Below, piece after piece: positions 7,438 through 15,960 of a stretch of DNA of 64,000 bases. Under the pieces are notes generated by a model that saw only the letters and a program-made list of their open reading frames with translations, was not told the DNA's origin and searched no databases. This DNA is from Carnimonas bestiolae (GTDB taxonomy: Bacteria > Pseudomonadota > Gammaproteobacteria > Pseudomonadales > Halomonadaceae). Numbering within the stretch: the first letter of the stretch is position 1; each line of letters opens with the position of its first letter. Both the position numbers and the translations under genes were made by a program. The stretch lies in NCBI RefSeq assembly GCF_051251125.1, contig NZ_JBPCZL010000015.1; one strand, 5' to 3'.

Positions 7438-8304
7438 ATGCGCGTTATTGCGGATATATCTACCAAAGGTGGGCCAGGTAAAACAACCCTGGCAGCCAAT
7501 CTGGGCGGACTTTTAGCAGACGCAGGACTCCGCGTCCTACTCGTCGATCTTGATATCCAACCTACCCTCTCAACCTACTATGCCTATCAGTACGATGCCC
7601 CCGGTGGCGTTTATGAGCTGATGGCGACCGACCTAGTAGATGTTGACCAGATTGTCTCCAAAACGGTGATCGATCGACTCGACATTATACGCTCCAACGA
7701 TCCACGTGATCGTTTATCTCCCCTATTACTCACCTCGGCTGTGGGCCGATTCCGGCTGCGCGGTCTGATGGAGCGATTTGCCGACTCCTACGATGTCACC
7801 ATCATCGATACCCAAGGCGCACGCTCTATCCTGCTGGAAAACGCAATCTTAGCTTCTGATCTCGTCATATCCCCCACTGCTCCGGAACTGTTGAGTGCGC
7901 GTGAATTTGTCCGTGGCACCCTGGGCATGATGTCTGAGCTGCGCGAGCTTGGCCGCTATGCACGATTTGATGTACCCCCCGTGGCCGTGGTTTTTAACAA
8001 AATGGCGGACCGGCTTAGGGACTCTCGTGAAATAGCGGCCAGCATGCGCGAAATGTTCAACGAGGAAGGCGGCGACTCTAATGTCCGAGTGCTCAACCCT
8101 GTATTGAGGATGCTGGTCGCATTTAGAACGGCCGCTCAACAGGGAGTGCCTGTTCACCGAATTGACCAGACTTCGAACCGCAAGACGCCATCATGCTCTG
8201 ACCAAATGAAGGCAGTAGCGATCGAAATATTCCCCGAATGGTCTGAGGCCATTAATGCCGTGGGTACGTCTGCGAACACGGAGGTGCACCGTGGCCTCCA
8301 CTAA
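7438..8304 (+). CDS. parA: ParA-family partition ATPase, ICE copy 2
   Basis: A 288-aa ParA-family ATPase homologous along its length to the module 1 ParA (for example LGGLLADAGL, RSNDP, DTQGARSILLE, LLSAREFVRGT). The deviant Walker A box is at about residues 10-17 but reads KGGPGKTT, with Pro where Val, Thr or Ser is usual; both Lys and the GKT core remain, so ATP binding is probably retained. First gene of the plus-strand operon, preceded by a 20-bp inverted repeat. Its stop overlaps the GTG start of dnaB by 14 nt. Confidence 0.92.
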   Translation: MRVIADISTKGGPGKTTLAANLGGLLADAGLRVLLVDLDIQPTLSTYYAYQYDAPGGVYELMATDLVDVDQIVSKTVIDRLDIIRSNDPRDRLSPLLLTSAVGRFRLRGLMERFADSYDVTIIDTQGARSILLENAILASDLVISPTAPELLSAREFVRGTLGMMSELRELGRYARFDVPPVAVVFNKMADRLRDSREIAASMREMFNEEGGDSNVRVLNPVLRMLVAFRTAAQQGVPVHRIDQTSNRKTPSCSDQMKAVAIEIFPEWSEAINAVGTSANTEVHRGLH

Positions 8305-9685
8305 TACGCCTACCAAGGGAATAAATGAAGAAGCCTTAGGACTTGTCCCGCCTCACAGCATCGAAGCAGAGCAGTCCGTCATCGGCGGGCTCATGCTCGA
8401 CAATTCCTGCTGGGACGAAGTTCATGAGTTGGTGACACCAGATGCGTTTTATCGCACTGAGCATCGCCAGATTTTCAAAGCTATGGAGTCCCTACTCGGC
8501 GGTCAGCAGCCCGTTGACGTAGTGACTGTTTCTGAGAAGTTAGGTGATGACACACTGGAAAAAGTGGGAGGCCTCGCGTACTTGGCCGAGTTGGCACGCA
8601 ATACCCCTTCAACCTCCAACATAACCGCATACGCCAGTATTGTTCGTGAACGGCATCAACTTCGCCTGTTAGCTAACACGACTCGTGATTTCACTTGCCG
8701 CTCACTTTCTGGGACTGAAGAGAGTGAGACGCTGATTCAGCAATTGGAAGCGCAGGTCGCTAACATAGCTGACGATCACATCCAAAACAGCCCAGAGATA
8801 CTGACAGCTCTATCGGCCGCCATTGACGCCATTGATACCGCCTGCAATTCAGCTGATGGCATAACCGGCACTCCTACCGGTTATGCCGATCTTGATCGAA
8901 TGACCGGCGGGTTGCAGGACGGTGATCTATGCGTGCTGGCGGGTAGGCCTTCAATGGGTAAAACCACGCTGGGCATGAATATTGTCGAGAATGCGCTGGC
9001 CTCAAATCACATGCGTTGCGCGCAGTCGCCCTGCTTCGTTTTTTCCCTGGAGATGCCCGCCAGTCAGTTAATGCTTCGATTAATGGCAAGCATCGGAAAA
9101 ATCGATCTGCAAACACTGCGCTCTGGCGACCTGGATGACCAGGAATGGTCGCAATTGAGTGCTGCGACGCTAACACTCAAAGGTTACGCCAATAAGCTAT
9201 TCATCGATGATCAATCAGGTATCTCGGCCACTGCTCTGAAAGGCCGAGCTCGTCGCATGTCGCGTCGGTACGGACGTCCCTCACTGATCATGGTGGACTA
9301 CCTACAACTGCTATCTGAACCAGGGTGTGAAAACCGGAATACTGAGATATCCGCTATTTCTCGAATTTTGAAACATGTCGCAAAAGAGTTGCGCTGCCCC
9401 GTTGTGGCCCTGGCTCAGCTAAATAGAGGGGTTGAAACGCGCCCAAACAAGCGTCCGACCATGGCAGATCTTCGCGACTCGGGCGGTATTGAACAAGACG
9501 CTGACCTAATTGGCCTGATCTACCGAGATGAAGTGTATCACCCGGACCAGCCGGGTAATGAGGGGCAGGCCGAACTGATCATAGGAAAGCAACGCAATGG
9601 TCCTACGGGCACCGTTCACCTGGTCTTCCGGCCACAATGTACCCGTTTTGAAAGCCTGGAATGGAAACACGGAGGTGCGCTATGA
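8291..9685 (+). CDS. dnaB: Replicative DNA helicase DnaB, ICE copy 2
   Basis: A 464-aa DnaB helicase, second paralogue in the window. GTG at 8291 is chosen because GGAGG lies 6-7 nt upstream and the product then matches copy 1 in length; a further upstream ATG at 8255 would overlap parA by 50 nt and lacks such a site. Walker A is GRPSMGKTT near 217-225, Walker B-type LIMVDYLQLL, and LRDSGGIEQDADLI is conserved. It presumably serves the module 2 origin. The following methylase start overlaps its stop (ATGA). Confidence 0.92.
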   Translation: MASTNTPTKGINEEALGLVPPHSIEAEQSVIGGLMLDNSCWDEVHELVTPDAFYRTEHRQIFKAMESLLGGQQPVDVVTVSEKLGDDTLEKVGGLAYLAELARNTPSTSNITAYASIVRERHQLRLLANTTRDFTCRSLSGTEESETLIQQLEAQVANIADDHIQNSPEILTALSAAIDAIDTACNSADGITGTPTGYADLDRMTGGLQDGDLCVLAGRPSMGKTTLGMNIVENALASNHMRCAQSPCFVFSLEMPASQLMLRLMASIGKIDLQTLRSGDLDDQEWSQLSAATLTLKGYANKLFIDDQSGISATALKGRARRMSRRYGRPSLIMVDYLQLLSEPGCENRNTEISAISRILKHVAKELRCPVVALAQLNRGVETRPNKRPTMADLRDSGGIEQDADLIGLIYRDEVYHPDQPGNEGQAELIIGKQRNGPTGTVHLVFRPQCTRFESLEWKHGGAL

Positions 9686-10548
9686 GCGTCCCCGCCCCCC
9701 TTCTGCGCTATCTCGGTAGCAAATGGCGTTTGGCCCCATTTGTGATACGTCATTTCCCACCCACATCAGCGTATGACTGCTACGTAGAACCGTTTGGCGG
9801 CTCAGCTGCAGTGCTCCTGCAGAAATCCAGGAGCTATGCCGAGGTTTATAACGACCTGGATGCAGATGTCGTCAATTTATTCACTGTGCTCAGAAACAAG
9901 GAGCATCGTGCTCGGCTTATGGAGGCTACTCGTCTGACGCCGTTTGCGCGCGATGAATTCAACGCCGCCTATGTTCGATGCGACGACCCGGTTGAGCGAG
10001 CCCGGACGATGCTTGTGCGTGCCCACATGAGCTTCGGCGCCCAGGGTGCAACCTACGGTGATTCAGGCTTCCGTACCGACACGCGCCGTGCCTATAGCAC
10101 CGCTCAACATCAATGGATGCGTATACCTACCTTGATAGAGGCCGTCGCGGATCGTCTGGCCGGTGTACTGATAGAAAACCGCGATGCCATGAGTGTGATG
10201 CGTCAACACGACCACTTACGCACGCTGCATTACGTTGACCCGCCGTACATACATGACACGCGCATACGGTGCGGCCAACAACGCTATTACTCCCATGAGA
10301 TGAATCTGCAGCAACACGCAGAATTGCTGAGGGGCCTCGACAAGCTGAGTGGCTATGTGTTGCTGAGTGGTTATGACCATGAGTTGTATCACGAGACGTT
10401 ACAACACTGGCACTGCGTCAAAACCCGGTCGCGCATTTCAGCGGGACGGGGCACAGGTATCAGAACAGAGTGCCTATGGCTGAATCCTCGAGCGGCTGAA
10501 TGGGCAGGCCAAATGGAATTGGATTTTCAGGAGGCGGCTCATGGCTAA
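9682..10548 (+). CDS. Dam-family DNA adenine N6-methyltransferase
   Basis: A 288-aa D12-class N6-adenine methyltransferase. The N-terminal LLRYLGSKWRL box resembles the FxGGK-type SAM motif of Dam. YVEPFGGSAAVLL follows near residue 35, and the catalytic DPPY motif is in LHYVDPPYIHD around residue 190. ATG at 9682 has GGAGGT upstream and overlaps the dnaB stop. Module 1 has no counterpart. No cognate restriction gene is adjacent, so it is likely an orphan methylase protecting the element during transfer or marking its DNA. The target sequence is unknown; GATC is only a family-based guess. Confidence 0.88.
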   Translation: MSVPAPLLRYLGSKWRLAPFVIRHFPPTSAYDCYVEPFGGSAAVLLQKSRSYAEVYNDLDADVVNLFTVLRNKEHRARLMEATRLTPFARDEFNAAYVRCDDPVERARTMLVRAHMSFGAQGATYGDSGFRTDTRRAYSTAQHQWMRIPTLIEAVADRLAGVLIENRDAMSVMRQHDHLRTLHYVDPPYIHDTRIRCGQQRYYSHEMNLQQHAELLRGLDKLSGYVLLSGYDHELYHETLQHWHCVKTRSRISAGRGTGIRTECLWLNPRAAEWAGQMELDFQEAAHG

Positions 10549-10777
10549 TTCATTGCCACTAAATAGCATGTCTAAAGCAATCAAACGTGTTGTTCGTTAT
10601 GCCGTAAAAGAAGGCTGGCAGGTCTCGCGCACGAAAAATAACCACATCCGTTTTGACAAACCAGGTTGTTCGCCCGTCTTTACCGGTTACACCCCAAGTG
10701 ATCGACGCTCCGAACTCAATGCTATTCGCCATTTGAAACAAAGCCAGCGTCAGCAACGAGAAGGAGATAAATCATGA
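10541..10777 (+). CDS. HicA-like dsRBD-fold small protein without HicB partner, copy 2
   Basis: A 78-aa homologue of the module 1 protein at 4805-5047: both share RVxRYAxxEGWxxSRTxNNHxRF, the CxPVFTGxTPSD block and a C-terminal helix with AIRHLK/TIKHLK. The HicA catalytic-type His (NNHIRF) is retained. It overlaps the methylase stop by 8 nt and the next start by 4 nt. As in module 1 there is no HicB antitoxin. Position in the operon differs slightly because two extra genes separate it from parB. Confidence 0.7.
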   Translation: MANSLPLNSMSKAIKRVVRYAVKEGWQVSRTKNNHIRFDKPGCSPVFTGYTPSDRRSELNAIRHLKQSQRQQREGDKS

Positions 10778-11472
10778 CCTCTGATCGCATCCTACGGAAA
10801 ATTGAGCGCTGCCTGGCCCTATCGAAATCAGCTAATCAGCATGAGGCAGGCATTGCCATTCGACAGGCTCAGGCGCTGATGGCCGAGCATGGCTTGACTC
10901 AATGTGATGTGCTGACGTCCGGCATTGATCGTTTCAGCGCAACAGTGGCCAGTGGCAAAACGCCCCCTAACTATTTGATGCGACTATCCAATCTGATCAA
11001 TGGCGCTTTCGCGACAATGAGTGTCTATGAAAGCCGCAGAATCAATGGTGTGTGGCTGTCTCAGTATGCCTTTATCGGCCCATCCGATACTGCTCGCATC
11101 GCGGCCTATGCCTTCGCTGTTCTTGAACGACAGTTGAGTCACGACCGTCGAGAGTTCATGCATTCCATTCATGGCAATGCAAAGCGCGTGACGCGCATTC
11201 GACGCGCTGACGTATTCGCTCAAGCGTGGGTGGACGGCGCTCGACAACATATCGTTGAAATATCGCCCGATGAAGAGAGCAACGCGGCAATTAGCGCATT
11301 TAAGGATCGCTACTACCAGCGCCCGTTGGGTAGCACACAGGGCCTCGATCGAGGCTACAAGTGCGGAGACGATGATAAGGCGTTAGCAGCGGGCTACAGG
11401 GCAGGTAAAAACGCACAATTACATAGCGGTATTGATACCCCGCAACAACGGGAGGGAATACACAATGGGTGA
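10774..11472 (+). CDS. DUF2786 domain protein
   Basis: A 232-aa protein whose N-terminus (residues about 5-45: ILRKIERCLALSKSANQHEA, then AIRQAQALMAEHGL) is the DUF2786 helical domain seen in many phage and ICE proteins. The rest resembles the associated C-terminal domain, with a Gly-rich YKCGDDDKALAAGYRAGKNA segment near 205-225. Function is unknown. It overlaps its neighbours by 4 and 8 nt and is therefore cotranscribed. Module 1 lacks it. Confidence 0.8.
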   Translation: MTSDRILRKIERCLALSKSANQHEAGIAIRQAQALMAEHGLTQCDVLTSGIDRFSATVASGKTPPNYLMRLSNLINGAFATMSVYESRRINGVWLSQYAFIGPSDTARIAAYAFAVLERQLSHDRREFMHSIHGNAKRVTRIRRADVFAQAWVDGARQHIVEISPDEESNAAISAFKDRYYQRPLGSTQGLDRGYKCGDDDKALAAGYRAGKNAQLHSGIDTPQQREGIHNG

Positions 11473-11977
11473 AGTGCTCATGTTTCCGCACATGACGCGG
11501 AGTACACCACAGATTGCTAATCGGCACCTGACAGAACGGGAACGTCATCTTCTCAAACAGGTCGACACATTCTCCGCTCATTCACGCATATTCAATGAGT
11601 GGCTCAGCCGACATGACCAACGCATGAAAGATAGCGACCGGTCCTGGCAGGCGCTGCTCGCTGATACCGCGATGTTGTATCAGGTCGCCAGTCATGAGGA
11701 TGACCAACTCGACCTTTTCTCTGCCCAATTCCCGACTCGTTGGGCTCAGTTGGGCTACGACGCACTCTCTGACATCGAACTACTCGTGGTCTGTTGCAGC
11801 AACCTTGGTCAGTTGAGCAATGGAATTTCTGATTTGATCGCTAAATTCCCCCCTGAATGCCGCGATGATCTCGCGCTCGTGGGCCTCCCCCACGGCTTCG
11901 ATCAGTTAGCCCGTCATATCGAATCGCTGTGGAACAGCCCTGGTACGGCTGTACGCCCGGAAGGAGACCTGAGATGA
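11465..11977 (+). CDS. Unknown protein, module 2-specific
   Basis: A 170-aa protein I do not recognise. ATG at 11465 has GGAGGG 5' of it and overlaps the DUF2786 stop by 8 nt. The sequence is predicted helical with no signal peptide or membrane segment. Notable features are NRHLTERERHLLKQV near the N-terminus, a Cys pair in LLVVCCSNLGQL, and an acidic patch EDDQLDLF. It ends with an ATGA overlap into parB, so its dose is tied to ParB. It has no counterpart in module 1. Confidence 0.7.
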   Translation: MGEVLMFPHMTRSTPQIANRHLTERERHLLKQVDTFSAHSRIFNEWLSRHDQRMKDSDRSWQALLADTAMLYQVASHEDDQLDLFSAQFPTRWAQLGYDALSDIELLVVCCSNLGQLSNGISDLIAKFPPECRDDLALVGLPHGFDQLARHIESLWNSPGTAVRPEGDLR

Positions 11978-13941
11978 GCAAGAACAATCAGATCAGGCCC
12001 GGCGATATCGTGGCAAAACTCAATCAGCCCGGCCCTACAGCCAGCACATTCGATGCTCGTAAACTGCCCGCGCCGGACCGGGAAATGCCCATCACGCTGA
12101 CACTCGATGAGTTGCGTCCATACGATCGCAACCCGAGAACGCTGCGCAACCCGAAATTCGATGAGATCAAGGAGTCGATCAGGGCTGTTGGACTGAGGCA
12201 GAAAATCGCGGTAACCCAGCGTCCAGGCGATGATAAATACATCATCAGTGATGGCGGCAACACTCGCTACACAGTATTAAATGAGTTGTGGCAGGAAACC
12301 GGCGATGAACGCTTCTATCGTCTCGACTGCCATTTCGCCCCGTGGCGGGGCGAGATCAATATCCTGGCTGGGCATCTGGCGGAAAATGCCAACAGAGGGA
12401 GTCTCAGCTGGATCGAGAATGCTCGCGGCGTTTATGAAGCCAAGCGGATGCTCGAACAAAGTGAGGGCAAGGAGCTTTCTCAACGCACATTAGCAACTCA
12501 ATTACGTGAATTGGGATATGCGGTTGATCAGAGCCGTATCAGCCGCATGCTTTATACCGTTGAGTACTTATTGCCGACACTTAGGCAACCTTTGGAAAGC
12601 GGCATGGGCCAGCCCCAAGTCCAAAAACTCATCACGCTGCGCAACTTCTGTGAGTCCTTTTGGGACCGTTGCAAAGATTACTGGCAGCGGCATACGGAAG
12701 CGCCCGGCGATGGGACCGAATGGCATGATCAACTCCTTTCGGGTGACTTTGCCACCGCCTGGCATGAAGAGATGTCAGCGTTCGACGTAGACGGCATCAC
12801 AGAACTCGATTGGAGTCATGTCGAGACCCGTATTAAAGGCCTTTTGAATGACTGGACCGGAGTACACTTCAATATCCTCGATATGATCTGGCTCGACTGG
12901 TTCGATAGCCGTTCTAATCATAAGACCGACGACATTTGGGCGCCGGTGGATGCTGAGCTGGATCGGTTAAGAGACCCTCATGCATTTTCTCCGGTCTCCC
13001 CCGACACCAGTGAGCGCAAGCCACGCAAATCGGCTGCTTCCGAGACGGAGGGACTCCCCCCTACTCAAGCAACGGAAGATAGTGGCCTGAACGATGAAGC
13101 AGAGGATATTCACTTCCCTGAGGGGCATAGCGCAGCAGAAAGCCATGCGAGCTCCGGTGGAGAAAGTGAGGAGCTTGAACGCCTTCGCAGCCGTCTCGCT
13201 GACGCCGAACGTCAATTGGCATACCGCCAATCAGAAGTGACAACTTCTAAAGAACAGGACGATGGCCTTGATGACAGTTTCCTATCTCAGTTCGATTCGA
13301 CTCTTGATGACGAAAATGCTGACGACGACGCTGCACTGTCTCCAGAAGAGGCAGAAGAACGCCGCAATGCCCTGACGGAATCCCACTACGAGGAAACGGC
13401 TGGCCACCGTCAATTCCGCCATTACATGGCGCAGCAGGCAGGAGAAGTGGCCTTTGATTTTGAGGCGGCTGCACTCCAGGCAGTACCACTGATGTCCGCT
13501 GGCCCCATCGCACCTATCACCGATGTGTGGAGCGTCCCCAGAATGGCACGCCAGGTTGTGCCACTGCGTACCCAAATCTGTGAGTGCATCCGAGCACTGG
13601 CGGAATGGGCAGAAATTCCGGCCTCAGGTGACAGCGATGTCATCCGCCTCAATGCTCATGCAGGTATCGGCTATGAGCTCTATCCGTTGCCGGATGCATC
13701 ATCACGCCGAGCCCAATTGGTATGGCAATTGCTGGCAGGACTGCAAGGTACGCCTGACCCGTCACTGCCCTCCGACATTTCCATTTTCGGGGAGCTGACA
13801 GGCACCCATGCCGTATCGGACGTGCGGCTGCCTGATGGGCTGCTGATTCGCCTGTGGCGTTTGATGCGTTTAGTTCGAGTGTTGCATGACACGATCAATA
13901 ACGAGGATGCGGAATCGAATAACGTGGAGAGCGCATCATGA
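11974..13941 (+). CDS. parB: ParB-family partition protein, PFGI-1 class (TIGR03764), copy 2
   Basis: A 655-aa homologue of the module 1 ParB. The ParB domain lies at about residues 40-105 (LRPYDRNPRTLRNPKFDEIK and ISDGGNTR), a helix-turn-helix region near 165-210 (LSQRTLATQLRELGYAVDQS), an acidic low-complexity linker around 340-470, then the ICE-specific C-terminal domain ending in LLIRLWRLMRLVRVL, nearly identical to copy 1. ATG at 11974 is chosen over an upstream in-frame ATG (11929) because AAGGAG lies 7 nt before it and it forms an ATGA overlap. Confidence 0.9.
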   Translation: MSKNNQIRPGDIVAKLNQPGPTASTFDARKLPAPDREMPITLTLDELRPYDRNPRTLRNPKFDEIKESIRAVGLRQKIAVTQRPGDDKYIISDGGNTRYTVLNELWQETGDERFYRLDCHFAPWRGEINILAGHLAENANRGSLSWIENARGVYEAKRMLEQSEGKELSQRTLATQLRELGYAVDQSRISRMLYTVEYLLPTLRQPLESGMGQPQVQKLITLRNFCESFWDRCKDYWQRHTEAPGDGTEWHDQLLSGDFATAWHEEMSAFDVDGITELDWSHVETRIKGLLNDWTGVHFNILDMIWLDWFDSRSNHKTDDIWAPVDAELDRLRDPHAFSPVSPDTSERKPRKSAASETEGLPPTQATEDSGLNDEAEDIHFPEGHSAAESHASSGGESEELERLRSRLADAERQLAYRQSEVTTSKEQDDGLDDSFLSQFDSTLDDENADDDAALSPEEAEERRNALTESHYEETAGHRQFRHYMAQQAGEVAFDFEAAALQAVPLMSAGPIAPITDVWSVPRMARQVVPLRTQICECIRALAEWAEIPASGDSDVIRLNAHAGIGYELYPLPDASSRRAQLVWQLLAGLQGTPDPSLPSDISIFGELTGTHAVSDVRLPDGLLIRLWRLMRLVRVLHDTINNEDAESNNVESAS

Positions 13942-14597
13942 CGACTGCCTATATCAACTATGCATTGTTTTCACAGGTGCTAAAACACATCAATGAAGGC
14001 GATCTACGCCGTGCTCGCTCGCTGGGCTTTTCCGATGAGGAGCTTCAACGTCTTCGTCAATTATCGGCCTGGGATATCAACATGCTCATCCACGAGTTCC
14101 CAAACGTCGCACGGTTTGAGATCGATCATGTCGTGCTAGAAACCAGTATTCGGCGTCTGGCACGAAATCAGACCGATGACGCATTGATTAGCCGCTGCAT
14201 CAAACAGGGGGCCAGCGTCTCTATGCTCTCTCGATTTTTTGGCCTGACACTCAATGACATCGCCACACGGCGAACGCTGCTGGGACTACGCAGTACCCAG
14301 GGGCGCCCACCGATGCCGGATGAAGAATCAGAGCATGCAGCATGGTATCGCTGGCAAACCATTTGCGAGGATCCCAGCAGCCCTACTGCGTCGGAAAACC
14401 TGGTAGCAATGCTGGAACTCGCGGAGGAAAGCGATCTGCAGCTTTCTATCGTATACCAACTGGTCAGGCAATGGACTGACCCAGAGCAATCCTCTGCCTC
14501 TGATAATGGCCGCGAGGAACCTGAGTTCAGCCATCCGCAAGATGGGAATGGGGCCGATGAGTTGGGAAAGCCTGATCGTCGGCGGGGAGTAGCCTAG
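13938..14597 (+). CDS. DUF2857 / STY4526-family ICE protein, copy 2
   Basis: A 219-aa DUF2857 protein, the counterpart of 2181-2816. Shared blocks include LGFSDEELQRLRQL near residue 28, FEIDHVVLETSIRR around 57, and CIKQGASVSMLSRFFGLT (a possible helix-turn-helix) near 92. The C-terminus (EEPEFSHPQDGNG onward) is a polar extension. Its start overlaps the parB stop by 4 nt, and the STY4528-type gene starts 2 nt after it, preserving the coupled arrangement seen in module 1. Confidence 0.83.
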   Translation: MTTAYINYALFSQVLKHINEGDLRRARSLGFSDEELQRLRQLSAWDINMLIHEFPNVARFEIDHVVLETSIRRLARNQTDDALISRCIKQGASVSMLSRFFGLTLNDIATRRTLLGLRSTQGRPPMPDEESEHAAWYRWQTICEDPSSPTASENLVAMLELAEESDLQLSIVYQLVRQWTDPEQSSASDNGREEPEFSHPQDGNGADELGKPDRRRGVA

Positions 14598-14599
14598 CG

Positions 14600-15823
14600 A
14601 TGCAACAACAGAATCTCCAGGCGTTGATAGGCCGAGCAGCATCGGCCATTACACAACGTCAGGAACAGCCCCGCTCGACGGACACAGGCATTCAGAATGA
14701 TATGGATGGGCTACTGTTTCTGGGTAATCCACACGAAACAGTGCCCAGAGCATTGCTTTTGGACCATAGACTGGGACCAGTCGATAAGCTCGCCTGGCAG
14801 CTGATCAAACTGTTGTCGAATCCCGACGGGGCAACAGCATTCCCTACCTATGATCAGATGCAGCCTCTACTGGGGGCGGGAATTGGCCAAGAGGCATCAC
14901 GCAAAACGATTGCCAGGGTGATCGCGATATTGCGACTCACCCGTTGGCTAAGTTTGGGTATGAAAGCCCGCAATACAGTCAATGGTCGTATGATCGGTAA
15001 CATCTATGTGCTGCATGATGAACCGCTCGCTCCTAGTGAAACGATGATGATCGATACCGGTTACGTCGAGTATGTTGTCGAATGCTGCTCCCATAAGAAT
15101 ACTGCCGTTGCCTCGGTTGCCCGTCATGTTCGTGAGGAAATGATGCAATCGGGTGTTCTCCCAAGCCCAACTCGGATTGATGTCATAGACCAACGCGCTC
15201 GGGGGATGTTGAGCACTACAACTGCCAGTGAAGCCGAGTTTCCATCTCAAAGCACCCAGTTCCGCATGGAAACTCAGGGAAATTTACCTAGTTCCGCATG
15301 GAAACTCGGGCAGTTTCCAAACAACACATCACCCAGTTCCGCACGGAAACTCAGTCTAAAATCAGGCAGTTATGGCGGAGTTCCGCATGGAAACTCATAT
15401 ACTACAGGTAGTAATACAAATACTGTTTGTAAAAATACCGCGCGCGAAGATGCCCCTCGGGAACTGGTGTGGTCATGGCCACTGGAACTCTCACACCAAC
15501 AACGCGAGGCAGTAGAGCTCATGTTTACTGGACTATCGGCGGAAACCAGTCAGGCGATCCTCGATGAAACGGCCGGCAGGATTGACGCGGGTAGGGTCAA
15601 TTCACACCCCATGGGATTTATCAGGACACTGGCGGAACGGGCATCATCGGGGCAGTTCAATATCAGTCACTATGGGCAACTCATTTCGAAAAAACGCAAT
15701 GACCATGCTGAAAGCAACGTAGCGCCCCCCTCTCCCGCACCCAAGTCAGCGACCATAAAAAACGTCGAGGAAACACAACGCATTCGGGATGAATTACTGA
15801 AAACCTTCGGCATCCGGCGCTGA
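14600..15823 (+). CDS. STY4528-family pathogenicity-island replication protein, copy 2, with internal iterons
   Basis: A 407-aa counterpart of the gene at 891-2180. The N-terminal domain (about residues 35-165: FLGNPHETVPRALLLDHRLG, then SRKTIARVIAILRLTRWLSLG) and C-terminal domain (about 290-365: WSWPLELSHQQREAVELMF) are conserved. Residues about 219-277 between them are unlike copy 1 and are encoded by repeats AGTTCCGCATGGAAACT in three frames (SSAWKL, QFRMET, VPHGNS). This again suggests selection on DNA. A role as origin-binding initiator recruiting DnaB is inferred by analogy with lambda O. Confidence 0.85.
   Translation: MQQQNLQALIGRAASAITQRQEQPRSTDTGIQNDMDGLLFLGNPHETVPRALLLDHRLGPVDKLAWQLIKLLSNPDGATAFPTYDQMQPLLGAGIGQEASRKTIARVIAILRLTRWLSLGMKARNTVNGRMIGNIYVLHDEPLAPSETMMIDTGYVEYVVECCSHKNTAVASVARHVREEMMQSGVLPSPTRIDVIDQRARGMLSTTTASEAEFPSQSTQFRMETQGNLPSSAWKLGQFPNNTSPSSARKLSLKSGSYGGVPHGNSYTTGSNTNTVCKNTAREDAPRELVWSWPLELSHQQREAVELMFTGLSAETSQAILDETAGRIDAGRVNSHPMGFIRTLAERASSGQFNISHYGQLISKKRNDHAESNVAPPSPAPKSATIKNVEETQRIRDELLKTFGIRR
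15236..15431 (+). repeat. Iteron array plus AT-rich palindrome inside the STY4528-type gene (candidate oriV, copy 2)
   Basis: AGTTCCGCATGGAAACT occurs at 15258-15274, 15290-15306 and 15379-15395, with a one-base variant at 15335-15351. Degenerate half-units are near 15236-15248 and 15312-15322. Centres of the full units are 32, 45 and 44 bp apart, close to three and four helical turns. An imperfect palindrome TACAAATACTGTTTGTA (15415-15431) in an AT-rich run follows, in the same order and orientation as in module 1. Iteron sequence differs from copy 1, as expected if each initiator recognises its own origin. Confidence 0.75.
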
Positions 15824-15846
15824 TGGGGGAACAAGATAAATCATGC

Positions 15847-15866
15847 ACTCGGACTTAACGTTTTCC
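15847..15866 (+). promoter_or_regulatory. Recurrent CTTAAC element before the PFL_4669-type gene
   Basis: ACTCGGACTTAACGTTTTCC matches ACTCGGGCTTAACATTTCCT at 37085 and ACTCTGACTTAACATTCTTT at 47616, each in the gap before an ICE gene. It lies 94 nt before the GTG at 15961. Shared promoter or activator-site function is inferred from recurrence. Confidence 0.55.
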
Positions 15867-15960
15867 GTTTTACAACCGAGTTGTCACCTGCATGGTGAGA
15901 GCATCGACGATTGCGTCAAATGATTTCGATACTCAACTACCAGCCAGCAGGAGAATGACA

